DNA of 64,000 bases, from positions 1,054,001 through 1,118,000 of the forward strand of contig PTFA01000029.1 of the NCBI GenBank assembly GCA_003342895.1, read 5' to 3'. Both the position numbers and the translations under genes were made by a program. The DNA is from Casuarius casuarius (Eukaryota > Chordata > Aves > Casuariiformes > Casuariidae). Under the pieces are notes generated by a model, which was given only the letters and a program-made list of their open reading frames with translations, made no database searches and was not told the DNA's origin. This document shows, one piece after another, positions 36,512 through 48,825 of this stretch (positions are counted from its first letter, which is position 1; each line of letters begins with the position of its first letter).

Positions 36512-39294
36512 ACTGCTTATATTCATCCTGATTCTATAAAGCACCTTGCTGGACTGTTGCACTGACATAGCTGAGGCTGACAGGGCTTGGCATAAGCAGA
36601 GTCCTGTCTAAACACTAGTGACTGCAGGATCTGAGCTTTTTCATAACACTCCATGACTGTTCATTACTAGATGTTTTGAGGTCTCTACACACACACCTCA
36701 GTTACCTCAAGTCATTGCAGCATTTTTGGATTAACTGATCAGTACTGCTGACTTTTCTAGAAATGCAAATAAACGCCTTCACAAGTAATAGCAAATCCAG
36801 TTTTCATCCCTGGAAAACACAGCTGCACAAGAAAAGACCCCTAAAATAAGAAGTAGTTATCTCTGTTAGCTGTCATTTAAACAGCAAATTATAGCAAAGA
36901 CGTTATGTGATAAGAAATTAAAATCCAGGATCCTCCTATAGTTAATAAAAACAAACCAAATTCTTACAAGGTATCATGGTAGGTATCCTGCTGATTACTC
37001 TCTTTTGTCATCCCCTCTCAAAAACCATTGCATATTTCCACAGCAATGTGTGACCAAATTTGATGATAATACCTAAACGTAGAAAAAATTGCACTTTGCA
37101 CAGGAGGGATCGCATTTTTAGCCGTGTTCTGGGCCTCCACAGATTGATGCCAGCAGTCAGTTTGCCTGTTATTTTATTTTTAACTACAGTCATAAACTGT
37201 GTTGATGGCCTCAGGGAGATTTCTATAGCTGGCTCCCCAAATACTTTTTCCTGATCAGTACAGCATGACTGTTGCCTTCAACGTATACTCCCTAGTTTGC
37301 TCCATTACCCAATAAACCACATTCTTCCACTAGCCTGAGATAAAAATCAGGTAGCAGTCATGAGATCTGATGGAAAAAATATACTTTATGTAACCAGCCT
37401 TTTATGTTCAACAAATAAGAGATACAGCTCCTCTAATGCGTACATAAAATTTAAAGGGGTTAGTGCAAGCAAATTAAAGAGGTTCAAAGGAACACTAGAC
37501 TGGAAAAAACTCTCAAGAATTTCAGAAGCTGCAGGGTGTGAACTAGGAGCATTATCCTCCCATCTGAAACAAGAGCATTTCAGATTTAAAATGTCAATGT
37601 TTTCCTTTTTCTCCTCTGCACCTATGGCTGCCCAGTACAGAAGAGTGTGCATGCATGTGCCATTTGAGAGACTATTATTTGTAAAAACAATTAGTTTTTA
37701 TTATTGCTACCAAAACACTGTTCTATACTGAGCTCTTCAAACTCAGCCAGTCTAGGGTTGTTTTTTTAATCCATTCACAGCTAACATAAGCAGGATTTCA
37801 CCCAGCTGGCAATTCTGTCTATTCTATTTGTGCTAAAGGAGTAAGGCAAGCATATTAACAAGTAAATATCCTTTCTTGAAAGATTTTACAATTAGATCAG
37901 TTTTCATAGACTATGACATTCATGAAACTTCCTTGGTTTATTATCTAAAAGTCTAAGTCTAGTTTATTATCTAAGTCTGAAAGCAAGTTAAATAAACCTG
38001 AACTCCATTTCAGATTACCTATAACAGTGCGTTACAGGGTGGTCTTTCTCCCTTTGCATGGCAGCTCATAGTATTTCCTTCACTTATTATGTAATATATG
38101 TTAAACAAGGTAATCTCTGGTGGTTACTGTTTGCTATACATTCACATAAAGGATTACAAATCCTCTTACACCAGCAATCAGGCTACTTGGGCCATAGGTC
38201 TGCACACACAGGAATAAGCAGGATCATGTGCTTTATTCTTTCCTGAATCACGTAGGAGAAAAGAGGAAGGACTGGACAAAGCCTTACCCCCTACAGACAC
38301 ACAGAGCTACACACAGATTCATTAGCCAGCATGGACAAAGGCTCAGGAACTTTGCTAGGGAGTCATTCCTTAGAAGAAGGGAAAAATATTTATTTCCTCA
38401 AACGTGGTGCAATATGCTCTGCTCCTCACCTAAGTGACCAAAATCAGTTCCTATATGACACTTCAATGCAGCAAAGTTCTTGTGTTCTCAAACCTTAAAA
38501 AAGTACAAACATATCAAAGGGCTCAGCTAAAGCAGATATTCTGTTGCCTTTTTTTTCTATAATGCTGAGAGACATTGCCTCCTCTCTCCTCACCCCTGAA
38601 GAGTACCCAAGTTTTTGATAAGCATGTCCCCTGCTACACGATCTGCAAACCTGTCTTAACTTGTCCCTTCATGTTGCAGCAAGCAAATTCACTCCTCTTC
38701 TGGACAGATCCACATTTCTCTAAGGACAAAACAAATAAGGACTTTTTTTTTCTTTTTCAGATGAAACAAATTTCAGCTGTTTCTTCAGTCTCCATCCCCA
38801 AATCCCCAGAGAATCAGTTCTCTGCATATCAACACACCACTGTCAGTATATTTGGAAAACCCTTGACCTCAGGTTAGAACGTACTGCATTGCTCCTCATG
38901 CGAGGTATTCATATTTGCTCTTAATTATCTTTAAAACAGGTTTGTTTATACAGTCAGTTCTATGCTGAAAGCTGCTCACTTGTTGCTTACATGCTGCCTT
39001 GAGCTGTTTTCCCACAATGGTATCTGGTGCCCTTTTGCCACACACTTACTCAGTACAGCTGGGATGAATGTCAGCTGCAATCCCTCCAACTGCTGTCCCA
39101 CTCCTGTGCTGTAAATTGATGAATTCTAATCAAAACACCTTGGGGCATTTTAGTCTCTCAAAGTCACTTTTGTGTTGCTTCATCTAGTGCTCTCTCTTAA
39201 CAAGTATTTCAAATTGGATGATAGCACTAGAAGGTTTTACTCAAATACAAGCAGCGCCCATTTTCCAGCCTTATTAAATCATAAAGCACTTGAT
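36512..39294. other. Unique noncoding stretch with possible further LINE debris
   Basis: No supported gene. A 13-bp direct repeat (37936-37948 and 37962-37974) is present. The 37.44-37.50 kb segment faintly resembles a CR1-like 3' untranslated region. A strong acceptor-like tract ends at 38760 and could open a 112-nt exon. Open frames of up to 123 codons at 37.36-37.73 kb lack domains. Confidence 0.45.
37936..37974 (+). repeat. 13-bp direct repeat
   Basis: GTTTATTATCTAA occurs at 37936-37948 and again at 37962-37974, a 26-bp period with related intervening sequence (gtctaagtct). It is a local duplication. Confidence 0.8.
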
Positions 39295-39605
39295 TCATTT
39301 CCAAGGATTCAGTCCAAAATACCCTCTGGCTATACTGACCATTCAACAAATTGCATTATAAAAGCAGCACTACACTTAGAGTTGCTCTAAAAGGCTGCCT
39401 TCCTGGGATTTTGCATGGTTATTATTCCAATCAATATATGAGTGATTCAAATCCCTCATGATCAATCTCCAAGCCTTCTTTTTGGTGCTTATCTGTACAA
39501 ATATTTCACAAATAATTATTGTGAACTGCCCTAAGGGTCTGTAACAACAACCAGCCTTTTCATCATCAACTTCTTTCCATACCATCTCTGGTTTATGGGA
39601 CACAA
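39295..39605 (-). pseudogene. CR1-like LINE ORF2 endonuclease relic
   Basis: The minus strand is open for 75 codons (39376-39603). The translation has CCYRPLGQF (residues 19-27) and RDLNHSYIDWNNN (residues 50-62). These correspond to the CYRPP and GDFN-H-x-x-IDW motifs of the AP-endonuclease domain encoded by ORF2 of CR1-type LINEs, at normal spacing (28 residues from YRP to DxN). Beyond the stop, codons read on the minus strand near 39299-39335 resemble the LLDLILTN motif, interrupted by a stop. In the catalytic GDFN motif the first Gly is Arg and Phe is Leu. The reading frame has stops on both sides and no reverse transcriptase motif is seen, so the element is dead. The true extent may be larger. 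Confidence 0.72.
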
Positions 39606-42567
39606 TACATGTCTCTTGGAAAATCCATTGTCATCCTTCAGTATTACTACTTGCCATCAGAGACGCCCTTCAAAATGGTCATTCATTCAAAAGTCATAGG
39701 CTATTGAAGAGTAACAAGCCTCCTTGCCTTTTCTTGTCAGACACCAATGCTGTGTTTGTGGCACAGAACTTCCCCTTAACCACAAAAGGTGAGAAACTTA
39801 TGAAATCCAGCACTATATTTAATACTTCAGTTAAAGGAGGAACATTTTAGTTCCGAGAATAAAATGTTTCCTCCCCTCCCCGCCAAGAGATACTATAAAT
39901 GTGCAGTCTGACGCTAGCCAGAAGTATGGTTTTTCAGTTCCTTTAAATTGATAAATGCAAACTTTTAATGTGAATAAGATCTATGGTCTCTGTACTTCAT
40001 AATCAAAGAGAAATTTTCCATCCTTTTTCTTCCTCACTCACATAAATGCTTCTGTTAACGTGTGTGCTTCTCGAACACAATACAGTGAAAAAATTGTCGA
40101 ATTTGTACTTTGATGCAGGTCTATGGTACAACTCCCACTACATTCCCCAAAATGTGGTTTATTACAATCTCTATGTCTACTAAAGGGGTTAAGTCAGCTA
40201 AAATCCGATAAAATTTCTATTCAGTGCTCTCAGTAGTGTGACAAATTGAGAGAAAAGGCAGGGGCACATGAAGGGTACGCTAATTTCAATCAACTCTTTC
40301 CAAGTGTGTGAATGCCACAGAATGATTGGATCTCAAATTTCATCATGTGAGAGTATTGCTTTATTGTGAACATTTACATTAGCAGTTTAATCCCTTTAGG
40401 AAAAGAATATGGAAAATTGGTTTCAAAATGTTCCCTTCATTAAATCCGTTGCAATTTCTCTTGAAATAAAAGGCACAGTCTGAACTAGTGAGAACCTAAC
40501 AGACGAACTGTTAGAAACATTAGATAAGGACCTTTCAACCCATAAAAGGAAAGAAATTGTACTGTACATTTCCCAGCTGAATTGTTGCAACATTTTAACA
40601 TCATTTGGTGGAACAGAATTTTAAGTAAAGCTTGACAATGTGTATCACATGTTTAAAGAAAATCATCTACAAAATAGAGAAACTAAAATTTGCAAGGAAA
40701 CTGCATTCATACACAGCCACTCATGCTCTCTTTCTGCCCTTTCTGGTAGCTTATTTATGGTAATTAACTGTGCTGGGAGACAGAATGATGTTGTACCACC
40801 ATGAGAAGCTTATCTCAGTTTTGTGCTTCAGGACATTCCCTTCTTAGAGTTTTGTAAGATCGTCCTAAGTCTTGACTTCTTGCATCTCATCTACTCACCA
40901 CTGTCCCCCCCACTGGCACCAGAGATGTGTACTGCACATTTTACTGCTGCATAAACATCAGCAACCGAGCCATGTCCCATAAGAAGTCAAAAGGCACCTA
41001 CCACTAGATACAAGATGTTAAGTGCAGAGTCTCCCCATGGAAACTGTGTTGGAGGAGCCTCTTGGACAAAGCAGAATTTGTTCCAGTAGCACTTGCTTTA
41101 GTTAAGTAACCTCTCGCTTACTTTAGGCCTAGGGTTTGCATACAAGCAGTTATTGTGGCCTGGTGTATGCCCAGTAACCTACCTGCGTCTGTGCCCTCGC
41201 TCTTCTCCAACACAGAGAAACACCCAACTGCTAGTTTATCAGAAATGGCTATAGCCTCAGCCTTTGGGCTAAACTAATTCACATAATCTCAGATTTGCTG
41301 TGCACAAAGAACATGCACACAGAGACTACTATAAATCTGCTGGGGTACTTTTTACTCCACAGTAATTTATGTGGATGCTGAGAATCTAGTCTGATCTGAT
41401 CTGAAATCAGTGTATTCCTGAGCTCGGTCCTCCAAAATGCCAGGATGTTTTGGGGTGGCTCGCTCTCTCCAATTCTCACAAAAACCAGACCAAGGAAAGT
41501 TTCACTGAAATTGATGCATTCTGTGGACAAATTCCTGTTTAGATGAATTCATACTTTCTGATGGCAAAATACTTTTTTTAGAATTTCCAAATACACCTAA
41601 AGGCAAAACATTTCAAGCCTTCAGAAAGCTTTGTCTGTAAGCGGAAATTATAGATAAGCCTCTTGCAGTAATTCTTAGCCTTTCTATGTAGCACTCTAGC
41701 ATGTAGAAATAAAAGCATGATGATACTGGAAGTATCACATTGATAAAGCATATTTTGTTGATCAGATGTCCTTTTGTCTTCTCCACTCAAGTCTCCAGTA
41801 ATCTATTGCTTGTATTTCTGTGCAAACAGCTTTTGCATTATTAGAATATCACTATTTAAAAAAAAATGTTTGACAAAAACGCTCATCTGATCCACACAGA
41901 AAAGTTGCAGAAAAGACTTCTTAAACAATAATCTATGAATGACACTAAATTGGGCAGAAGCCTGATCTACAAAGGAGAAGTATTTGGTAGTTCTGCTTTC
42001 AAAAAAATCTTACAGAAATAATGTCAAAAGTAGCAGCACACAGGATGCCTCACACACCTCCAGTTTCACTACTATGTCAGATGTTTTGGAAATAGGAAAA
42101 GGAGTGTACTCACACTAGTAACTGCCACCATAATGTTGGCTTGATAACCCTGAGTGAGATGGAATAAATACCTACTTACTGGAAAAACCTTGTATTGTAT
42201 ACCTCTGTTGCCTCTTGTCTAATACAAACCACGGATGTTATCGGTGTTCAGAACAAAAATGACCTGTGACTTTCAATCCTACAAGGTTAAAATCTTCTAT
42301 TGACCCTTTTTATTGTATGACAGAGATGCAGAAAGATGTTGATATTGAAAACATAGAAGATACCATTGAAACTAAATCAAGTTTTCCATAACTTCACTCT
42401 TGATCTGATGTCAGTTGTTTAAAAACAGTCAGTCAAGGAGAAAAAGTCAGCTTGCATGGGTGGAACCAGCATGGAAAACCAAGAAGTGCATGCTACTATT
42501 TTCTCCTTGGTGGAGAATTTTTCCCATTTGACATTCAGAAAAGGAACCTTCTGGGCTCAGTCTTCAC
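39606..42567. other. Unique noncoding stretch
   Basis: No supported gene. The first 150 bases may be further 5' sequence of the CR1 relic, decayed beyond recognition. Open frames are at most 83 codons (41.3-41.5 kb, minus) without domains. A minus-strand donor-like site (TGCAG then GTGAAG) lies at 42565-42572. Confidence 0.5.
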
Positions 42568-42638
42568 CTGCAAAGATGTAATGGCTGTGAGAATGCGCAG
42601 AAAACATTCCTTGGGACCAAACTCCCATTAGGAAAGGG
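42568..42638 (-). other. Candidate minus-strand exon (71 nt), unproven
   Basis: Read on the minus strand, an acceptor-like tract (catattgttttgtgcag) precedes 42638 and a donor (TTTGCAG then GTGAAG) follows 42568. One frame through the 71 nt is open (23 codons plus two bases). Pairs like this arise by chance in long introns, and no partner exon is found. Confidence 0.12.
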
Positions 42639-42726
42639 CTGCACAAAACAATATGCCAAAAGCCCATTTAGCTTGGAAGAGCATAAAAGCTTAGATATAC
42701 TGTAATTCTGAAAGCAGGTAGGAAAC
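42639..42726. other. Unique noncoding spacer
   Basis: Ordinary sequence with nothing recognised apart from the acceptor-like tract mentioned for the neighbouring candidate exon. Confidence 0.4.
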
Positions 42727-42749
42727 TTTTTTTTTTTTTTTTTTTTTTT
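42727..42749 (+). repeat. T23 homopolymer
   Basis: Twenty-three consecutive T. As a minus-strand poly-A it would belong to sequence at higher coordinates, but I see no polyadenylation signal close by and no retrogene body. The lysine-rich minus-strand open frame across it is a repeat artefact. Confidence 0.9.
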
Positions 42750-45700
42750 ACTGTTCTAGTGAAGCATGTGGTTAAAGTTGAGCTTGTTTTTGTTCTTTCC
42801 TGAACTACAAAGCAATGAACAAAACAGAAACAGATCCACAGTTTACTCTTCATAGGAGCTCTGTTTCAGCAAGAAACACCAAACTATGCCCTCTATGACT
42901 GTTGGGTCCATATATATTAAATATCTCTAGATTGTATCCCAAAGCAGGACTTCAACGCTTGAAGATAGAGCAGTCCTACACTCTGCAATGTACCATTAGC
43001 TGAAGAGCTATACTAGTTCCAACCAACAAGCAAGAAACCAATTTAACAAAAACTCTTGTAGAAGGTTTCACAGCAAAGGAAGCATTACTGAAAAAGCACT
43101 TCATATAAATTGATTGTATTGTATCTATTCAGTACTGCTTTTTACTGCCAGAAGCCCAGCATTAACTCAAAAATGGCTAGGTCTGTGCTTACACAGACAC
43201 CCAGTCAAACAATTAGGAACCTAAACATTAAAGAGTTTCTAAGGCAGAAGACAGATGTTCCAGCCAATTTTGTTAGCACTGGGAGCCTCTGAAGAGAAAC
43301 GTCTGGATTTTTCAGCTTGCTTATTTCTGCAGTGCCAAAGACCATTCTCGCTGCTGTGTTTTGAAGCGGTAATTTCTGAATGATGATGCTGGCAGAACTA
43401 CAAACAAGGAATTACACTAATCCAATCTGGATGTTACTAGCACATATAAGACTGTCTTCAGATTTTCACAGTTCAAGCAGGATTTAAGCCTTACTTTGTT
43501 AATAAGAGAGAAAGACACTGTTCTAGGACTTTTAAAAATCTTTGCCTATGAAGGCACAAGAGTCCAGAGTTGGTTACAGTGTTTTGTCCTGCAACAGGAG
43601 CTCAAGGAAGTCATTCATATGGATTGGACAGCCAACAATCAAATCCTTTTAACCAAATAAAGCTCATCTTACTCTGAATGTCTGCAAAACAGTAATCCTG
43701 CTAATATAGAATTGCTTCTCCAGGGCTTCTCTATGTACATAAACTTTCAGTGTAACTGATAACCATCTGTCAAAGAACAGCGAACATCAAATGAGTTGTG
43801 AACTATAGCTTCACGATAGCACCAACCCTCCCCTCCCAGATTTGGGGAAAAAGGGGGAGAAAGCACTGAGTGTTGATTTGAATCTCTGGCACAGTCCTGT
43901 GGGGTTTGGTTCTAGGTCCAAGCTGGAAACCCAAAGAGAAAAAAATTCTACCTCTAGTTCTAGTATTATCTAGAGCAACTGCAGGAGCTGCTGAATTCTC
44001 AAGGTTTTCTCTGGCTACAGTTCTTCTTATGAGAAGAGATCACTCCTTTTGCAGGTGAGAGTGCTTCACAAAATCCAGCCAGAGTTTAGCTCAAATCCAG
44101 AGGCCAAAAATCCAGTTCCAAATTTTAGCCAGAAGCTGGTAGGACGTTGATCCAAATGGCATCTTTACTGACTGTACTACAGACAGCACAGAGAGAGGAA
44201 AGGCCCCTATACTAATATCCTGCTTACATTGCTTAGCATTCACCACACTGCCCACAGAAATGAAAACAAGCTGGAAACAAAGCATGAACATTGGAAACGA
44301 ACACATAACAGAAAGTGCTAAATAGGATTCCACAATGAGCTGTGGTTACCGCTATTCTGAGAGTCAGAGCTAGTGATGGAGCACCCGCCTTACCTTAAAA
44401 AAGCATCAGTAATTGTTTACTTATGCTACAATTTCTCCTACGGTTTAGAATGTATTTCATAAGAAGCTGGACTCGCAGCACTTGTTTTATCTTGTTAGAA
44501 TGAAGAAAAATACTGTAATTGCAAGAAAAATTTTCATGACAGAAACCACAAAACACCTACTTAACTTGCTTAACAAATTTCCTAGTCTTTTTAGTATGCA
44601 AAGGAAATAGATTTCCATCTAATGGGAAAGCATAGGCAAAATATACTTAAATAGCCACCAACTGAAGCAGGTCTTTTAGATAAAACTAAGCTGTAAATCA
44701 CAAGGTATTGAATAAGGGTTTTCCTTTCAATGGCTCCAGACACTTCGGGCTTATTAGAACAAATCACTTCACATGGATGCAACTCAGTAAATACCAACAT
44801 GGTTAATAAACAGTGATATGAGTAGGCAAACATCACACTGTGCCAAGCATGCCTGCTAATTTTAAGAATGAAATTTTAATTACAGTTAGTTCAGGTGATC
44901 ATTCAAGGCAAGGTTAAACTAACTTTTGATGTCACATTTCCCATGTTTGAACTATTCAAAATTCTGGCCCAGTGGTTCCTCCCTGTGCATTACAAGGAAG
45001 ACATTTACTGAGAAAGCCTTTAATTTTCTGTGCACTAGACAATGTTAAAAGAGGAGCAACAGAAAGAGCAAAGGAGGAGGTTTCCCCATTCATGTAACTT
45101 CCTCAGTGTTCTTATTCAGTGGACAGCAAAGGTTGGGGACTTCCGAGTTAGATGGAGCCAGAGAATATATCTATAGAAGGGAGTAATATAGAATAAGGTT
45201 CTCCTCCTTTACAGCCCTTGATAGAGTACTCAGATCTGGAATCCCAGTGGAGTGAGTAAATACTGCCAAGAGCACATAAGTGGAAACAGAGCAAACTGAT
45301 GGCCACCAGGCAAAGCCACGGGGAAGCCCAAGGTGAACCTTCACATACAGCATTCCCTGATGCCAGGCATGGCCTGCTGCATTTTAGGCATCATCGCTTG
45401 ACAAAGCTAACATGCTCTGTCCATCAATAGGAAAGTTCCTGTAGTTGACTGCAGCTAGGTACGTCTGCATGTTTTCTGCTCCCTTAGCCTCTAATTTGTG
45501 TCTGGCCAGTGTAAACTGGTATTAGTTGAGAGAACAGGCTTACTAGCATGCATTTGCTAGCACTGTTTTACTAAGTCAGCCATACTGGCTAAGTACGTAC
45601 GTACATATGTAAGTACCTACTCTACTATATAGGCATACCAATAAGCCTTGCTAAAGACAGCGTCTTCTCTATTTAATTAGCCATTTCAAGGCTCAAAGAA

Positions 45701-46058
45701 GATACATTGAACTAAACAGGAAGCCAGTGGCTTCGGTCACCTATGTTTTCTCACCCATCATACAATAGCAAAAAAAACCCAAACCTTTAAAGGTTTCAGA
45801 TTTTCAGTTGCTAGATTCGTCTACCAGAACACAAGCCAGCACAACTATAAGCTGTGTAATTAGGAGATTATTAAAGACCTGGAAACAGATGAGAAAAGAA
45901 AAGACAGAAAAAGCAAAAGATGCTATACCACATGGTAATATGGCCAGGAATCTAACCTCAGGATTCCCCTTAGCCACAACCACCTCAAATAAACTGTGGA
46001 AATGAGTAGTTATATACTAGTATAGCATTAAACTAGAATTCAATTCAGTGGACAACTT
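42750..46058. other. Unique noncoding stretch
   Basis: No supported gene. It contains a (GTAC)3 run at 45593-45604. Minus-strand frames of about 80 codons near 44.1-44.3 and 44.6-44.8 kb have no domains. No LINE relic was recognised. Confidence 0.5.
45593..45604 (+). repeat. (GTAC)3 self-complementary run
   Basis: Three GTAC units, themselves palindromic, in an alternating purine-pyrimidine context (acatatgtaagtac follows). It is a short cruciform/Z-prone site. Confidence 0.8.
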
Positions 46059-46102
46059 AAAAAAAAAAAAAAAACAAACAAACAAACAACAACAACAACA
46101 AC
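46059..46102 (+). repeat. Compound A16 / (CAAA) / (CAA) microsatellite
   Basis: Sixteen A are followed by three to four CAAA units and then about five CAA units. This graded structure is typical of a poly-A tail that seeded a microsatellite. No retroposon body was recognised immediately upstream, so the origin remains open. Confidence 0.85.
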
Positions 46103-46740
46103 TTAAGAAAGCAGCACATGGTTCTCCCTGGTCAGCAAGAGTCTTTCCTTCAAGCTCAGTAGCAGTTGGTCAAGTCCTATCAGAGAAATGAAATATTCAT
46201 ACTCTGTCTAGAAAATGTCCAGTCAAGATATTAGCTGTAAGATTCAAAGTGCTTATTACCTTACTAGAAAAAAAGTTGATGGCATATCCTCTGCCATCAG
46301 CATAGGTGTGCCTAGCCCAAGCCAGAAGCCCTTTTGATGGGAATGGCAAGAAGCCTACTAGCTTCAAATGCCTAGAAAGTCTGAAATAATAAGGCTGGAA
46401 AAAGGTGCAATCAGGGGAGACTGGGGGATGTTTAAAGGGGATGTTTAAAGAAGGCAGCAGTGTCAAAGCCCAAAAGGTGCATGATGCATTTCTATAATAA
46501 CCTGGTAGCATTTGATTTTCAGTGTCTTATTTTAATCAAAGACTTGGCATACCATCAAGTGTGTGAGCCTATACATGGGGATCAGACAGCACTCAGTGCC
46601 TGAGCTGAGAACAAAAGCAGCTCCCCATTTCTCCCCCCACAACCGCTCTACCCCAGCAATCCCAGCTCATTTGTGCTCCAGCCTTACTGGAAGAGGCTAC
46701 AAGGTGGGGAGGTGGGGGAGGAGGAAAGCACAGCAGAGGA
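46103..46740. other. Unique noncoding stretch with a perfect 13-bp tandem duplication
   Basis: No supported gene. GGGGATGTTTAAA is tandemly duplicated without mismatch at 46424-46449. The 104-codon minus-strand frame (46197-46511) has no recognised domain. Confidence 0.5.
46424..46449 (+). repeat. Perfect 13-bp tandem duplication
   Basis: GGGGATGTTTAAA at 46424-46436 is repeated exactly at 46437-46449. The lack of decay suggests a relatively recent duplication compared with the other tandem pairs in the window. Confidence 0.9.
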
Positions 46741-46784
46741 GATATAATATAAATATAAATATAGATATAGATATAAATATAAAA
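46741..46784 (+). repeat. (ATATAA/ATATAG) hexamer microsatellite
   Basis: About seven related hexamer units (atataa, atatag) over 44 bases. The Ile-Asn/Ile-Asp or Tyr-Ile strings in translated frames on either strand are simply this repeat. TATA-box-like strings here should not be taken as promoters. Confidence 0.9.
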
Positions 46785-48825
46785 CAGAAACAAGAAAACA
46801 TCAAAGCCCTCTGCTGCTCATGCCAGAGAGGCAGTGGCCCATGGAGCACACTACATATCATTTCTATCCCTGGCATGGTTTGGAAAGGAATTCACATGCT
46901 CACATTCAAAATGCTTTCAGCCAAACTACCCAGATGTTTGTGCACAGCTGCATATTAGTAATGTTCTGTGGGCAGAACGCAGCAGACCCAGCAATCCTGT
47001 CTTGCTGTGCAGAACATCTGCAGGAAAATGAAAGGCACAAACATAACTCACGAAAGCTAAAATTAGCTCCTCTTCTGCATGCTTTATAACTAAAAGAAAA
47101 CTCAGATGATATACATGAAAGGAAAGGGAAAAGTAACCCAGATGAAGATAGCTAAATAAAGAGGAAAAGACAGCTTTGCATTGGTTTTCAATTTGGGTTG
47201 TGATCATTCTTTTTCATTGCTCTCAGCAAACCCATCTTCATACATGCTCCCCTCCCCATGTTGTTCTGCAAATTGCTGAGATTTATGCTCCTTCACGGAG
47301 GAACTTAATCATTTGGAAAAATAAACTAGAAGAAAAATACACAGGCTGGAACAGTAATGTATGGCTCTGCTGAAAAGTTCTGACTAAGCAAATTCTGTCA
47401 AGAAATGCTGGTCCATAGAAAGTTATGGATTTCAATGACATTTTCAATGGTAGGCTTGGGAAGGCCCCTGATGACCTTTTCACTGATTTACATAGTCTCA
47501 GAGTGAAAGTTTGACTTTTCCAGGAAACTGAAGATTCAATCCAGTCTCAGTTCATACAAGAAGAGATACATTTTACGCTGCTGTAGAGCAAAACAAATCT
47601 CCAGCTTCAAAATTTGTCATTCTCTGACCAAGATCTATCTCCATTATCTGATCCAGGAGCACTTTTGAGATCCTTTGTCTGTGTGGGTCCCTAACAAACC
47701 CCAATTCCATATTGAGGTAGGACTAAAATGCATCACATCCTTTTTGAAAAGCATACTTTAATGCTTGAGCAAGACATGCCTTCAGTGAACTTAAGAAAAT
47801 CCAGAAATCTTCATTACTAAGACAGCAACCAAAGTTATAGGTATTTATATTTATTACAAGAGCATCAGAAATTACATCTCCTACCATTTGAGGCAGCTAA
47901 ATTGACAGAGTTGAATCCTTGCCTAATAGTCCATAAACTTCAACAAATGTACACTGATGTGTCTCTGCTGGAGAGCTATTTAGAAGACTGAATCTCCTTT
48001 TATCTTCATGTCTTCCTTAGAGTAGACATGTTCACTAAAATCTCCCCAAGTCACTATAATCTTCAGAGCTCAACCAGTGGAAGCAACATAGAAAACCTGA
48101 GTATATGCAACATCAGCAGCTACTAGCATTAGCCCTAACACATATTCCAGGCATATTTTGTATGAAAAAGAGCTCCATGGCCAGAGGTAACAAACTATTT
48201 ATTCTAGGAGAAAAGCCTACAGACTGTTATTCCAGCATATCAAAGGGAGCATGAGTGAAGCACAGGATTGTTGCTGCACCTGTCTTTTGGATGAACAGAA
48301 TCATCCAGGGTTGCCAGTTCCTATCAGCATTGAAGTGATACACTGCTTTAGACAAAGGACTTGCCATTTAAAAGGGTTAAAAACAAACTTTCTCCTCAGC
48401 AGGGAATTTTGCAAAGGAAACTTCAAGCCTGAGAGAGCAGGCCAAATTGCACCTCAGTTTCACTTAAACTTGAGCATAAATCTGCTCAGGAAAGAAAGCC
48501 CCAACTGCATTTGAACCCATAATCTGTGCACTGAGCAACACAGGTTATTTAGAAAAGCCAGCCATGTTCATATAAATTAGACAGCACAGCAAGGCCATGT
48601 GGTCCAATAAATCTATTAAGAACATAGCAGCATCAGCAAAAGTATTAACCACTTCACTATTGTGAAAAGTAACTGGGTATTCAAACTCTATTGCATTTTA
48701 CAAATAATTTCTATTTCAAATCATAGCCCAGATGCCTAAGGGCCTCAGCCAAAGCTTATCAGAAAGTTCCCACTATCACAGCCTTTGGTCTTCAAGGCAG
48801 AGCTATTGTCTTCTGCTGTGTGTCT
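46785..48825. other. Unique noncoding stretch
   Basis: No supported gene. Several opposing open frames of 65-93 codons (46.8-47.5 kb) have no domain. No repeat family was recognised. Confidence 0.5.

Noticed and set aside
37360..37731. 123-codon plus-strand frame
   Set aside because: No domain, an opposing 88-codon minus-strand shadow, and composition like surrounding noncoding DNA.
46593..46958. Open frames with Ile-Asn or Tyr-Ile repeats
   Set aside because: They translate the ATATAA/ATATAG microsatellite. A repeat artefact.
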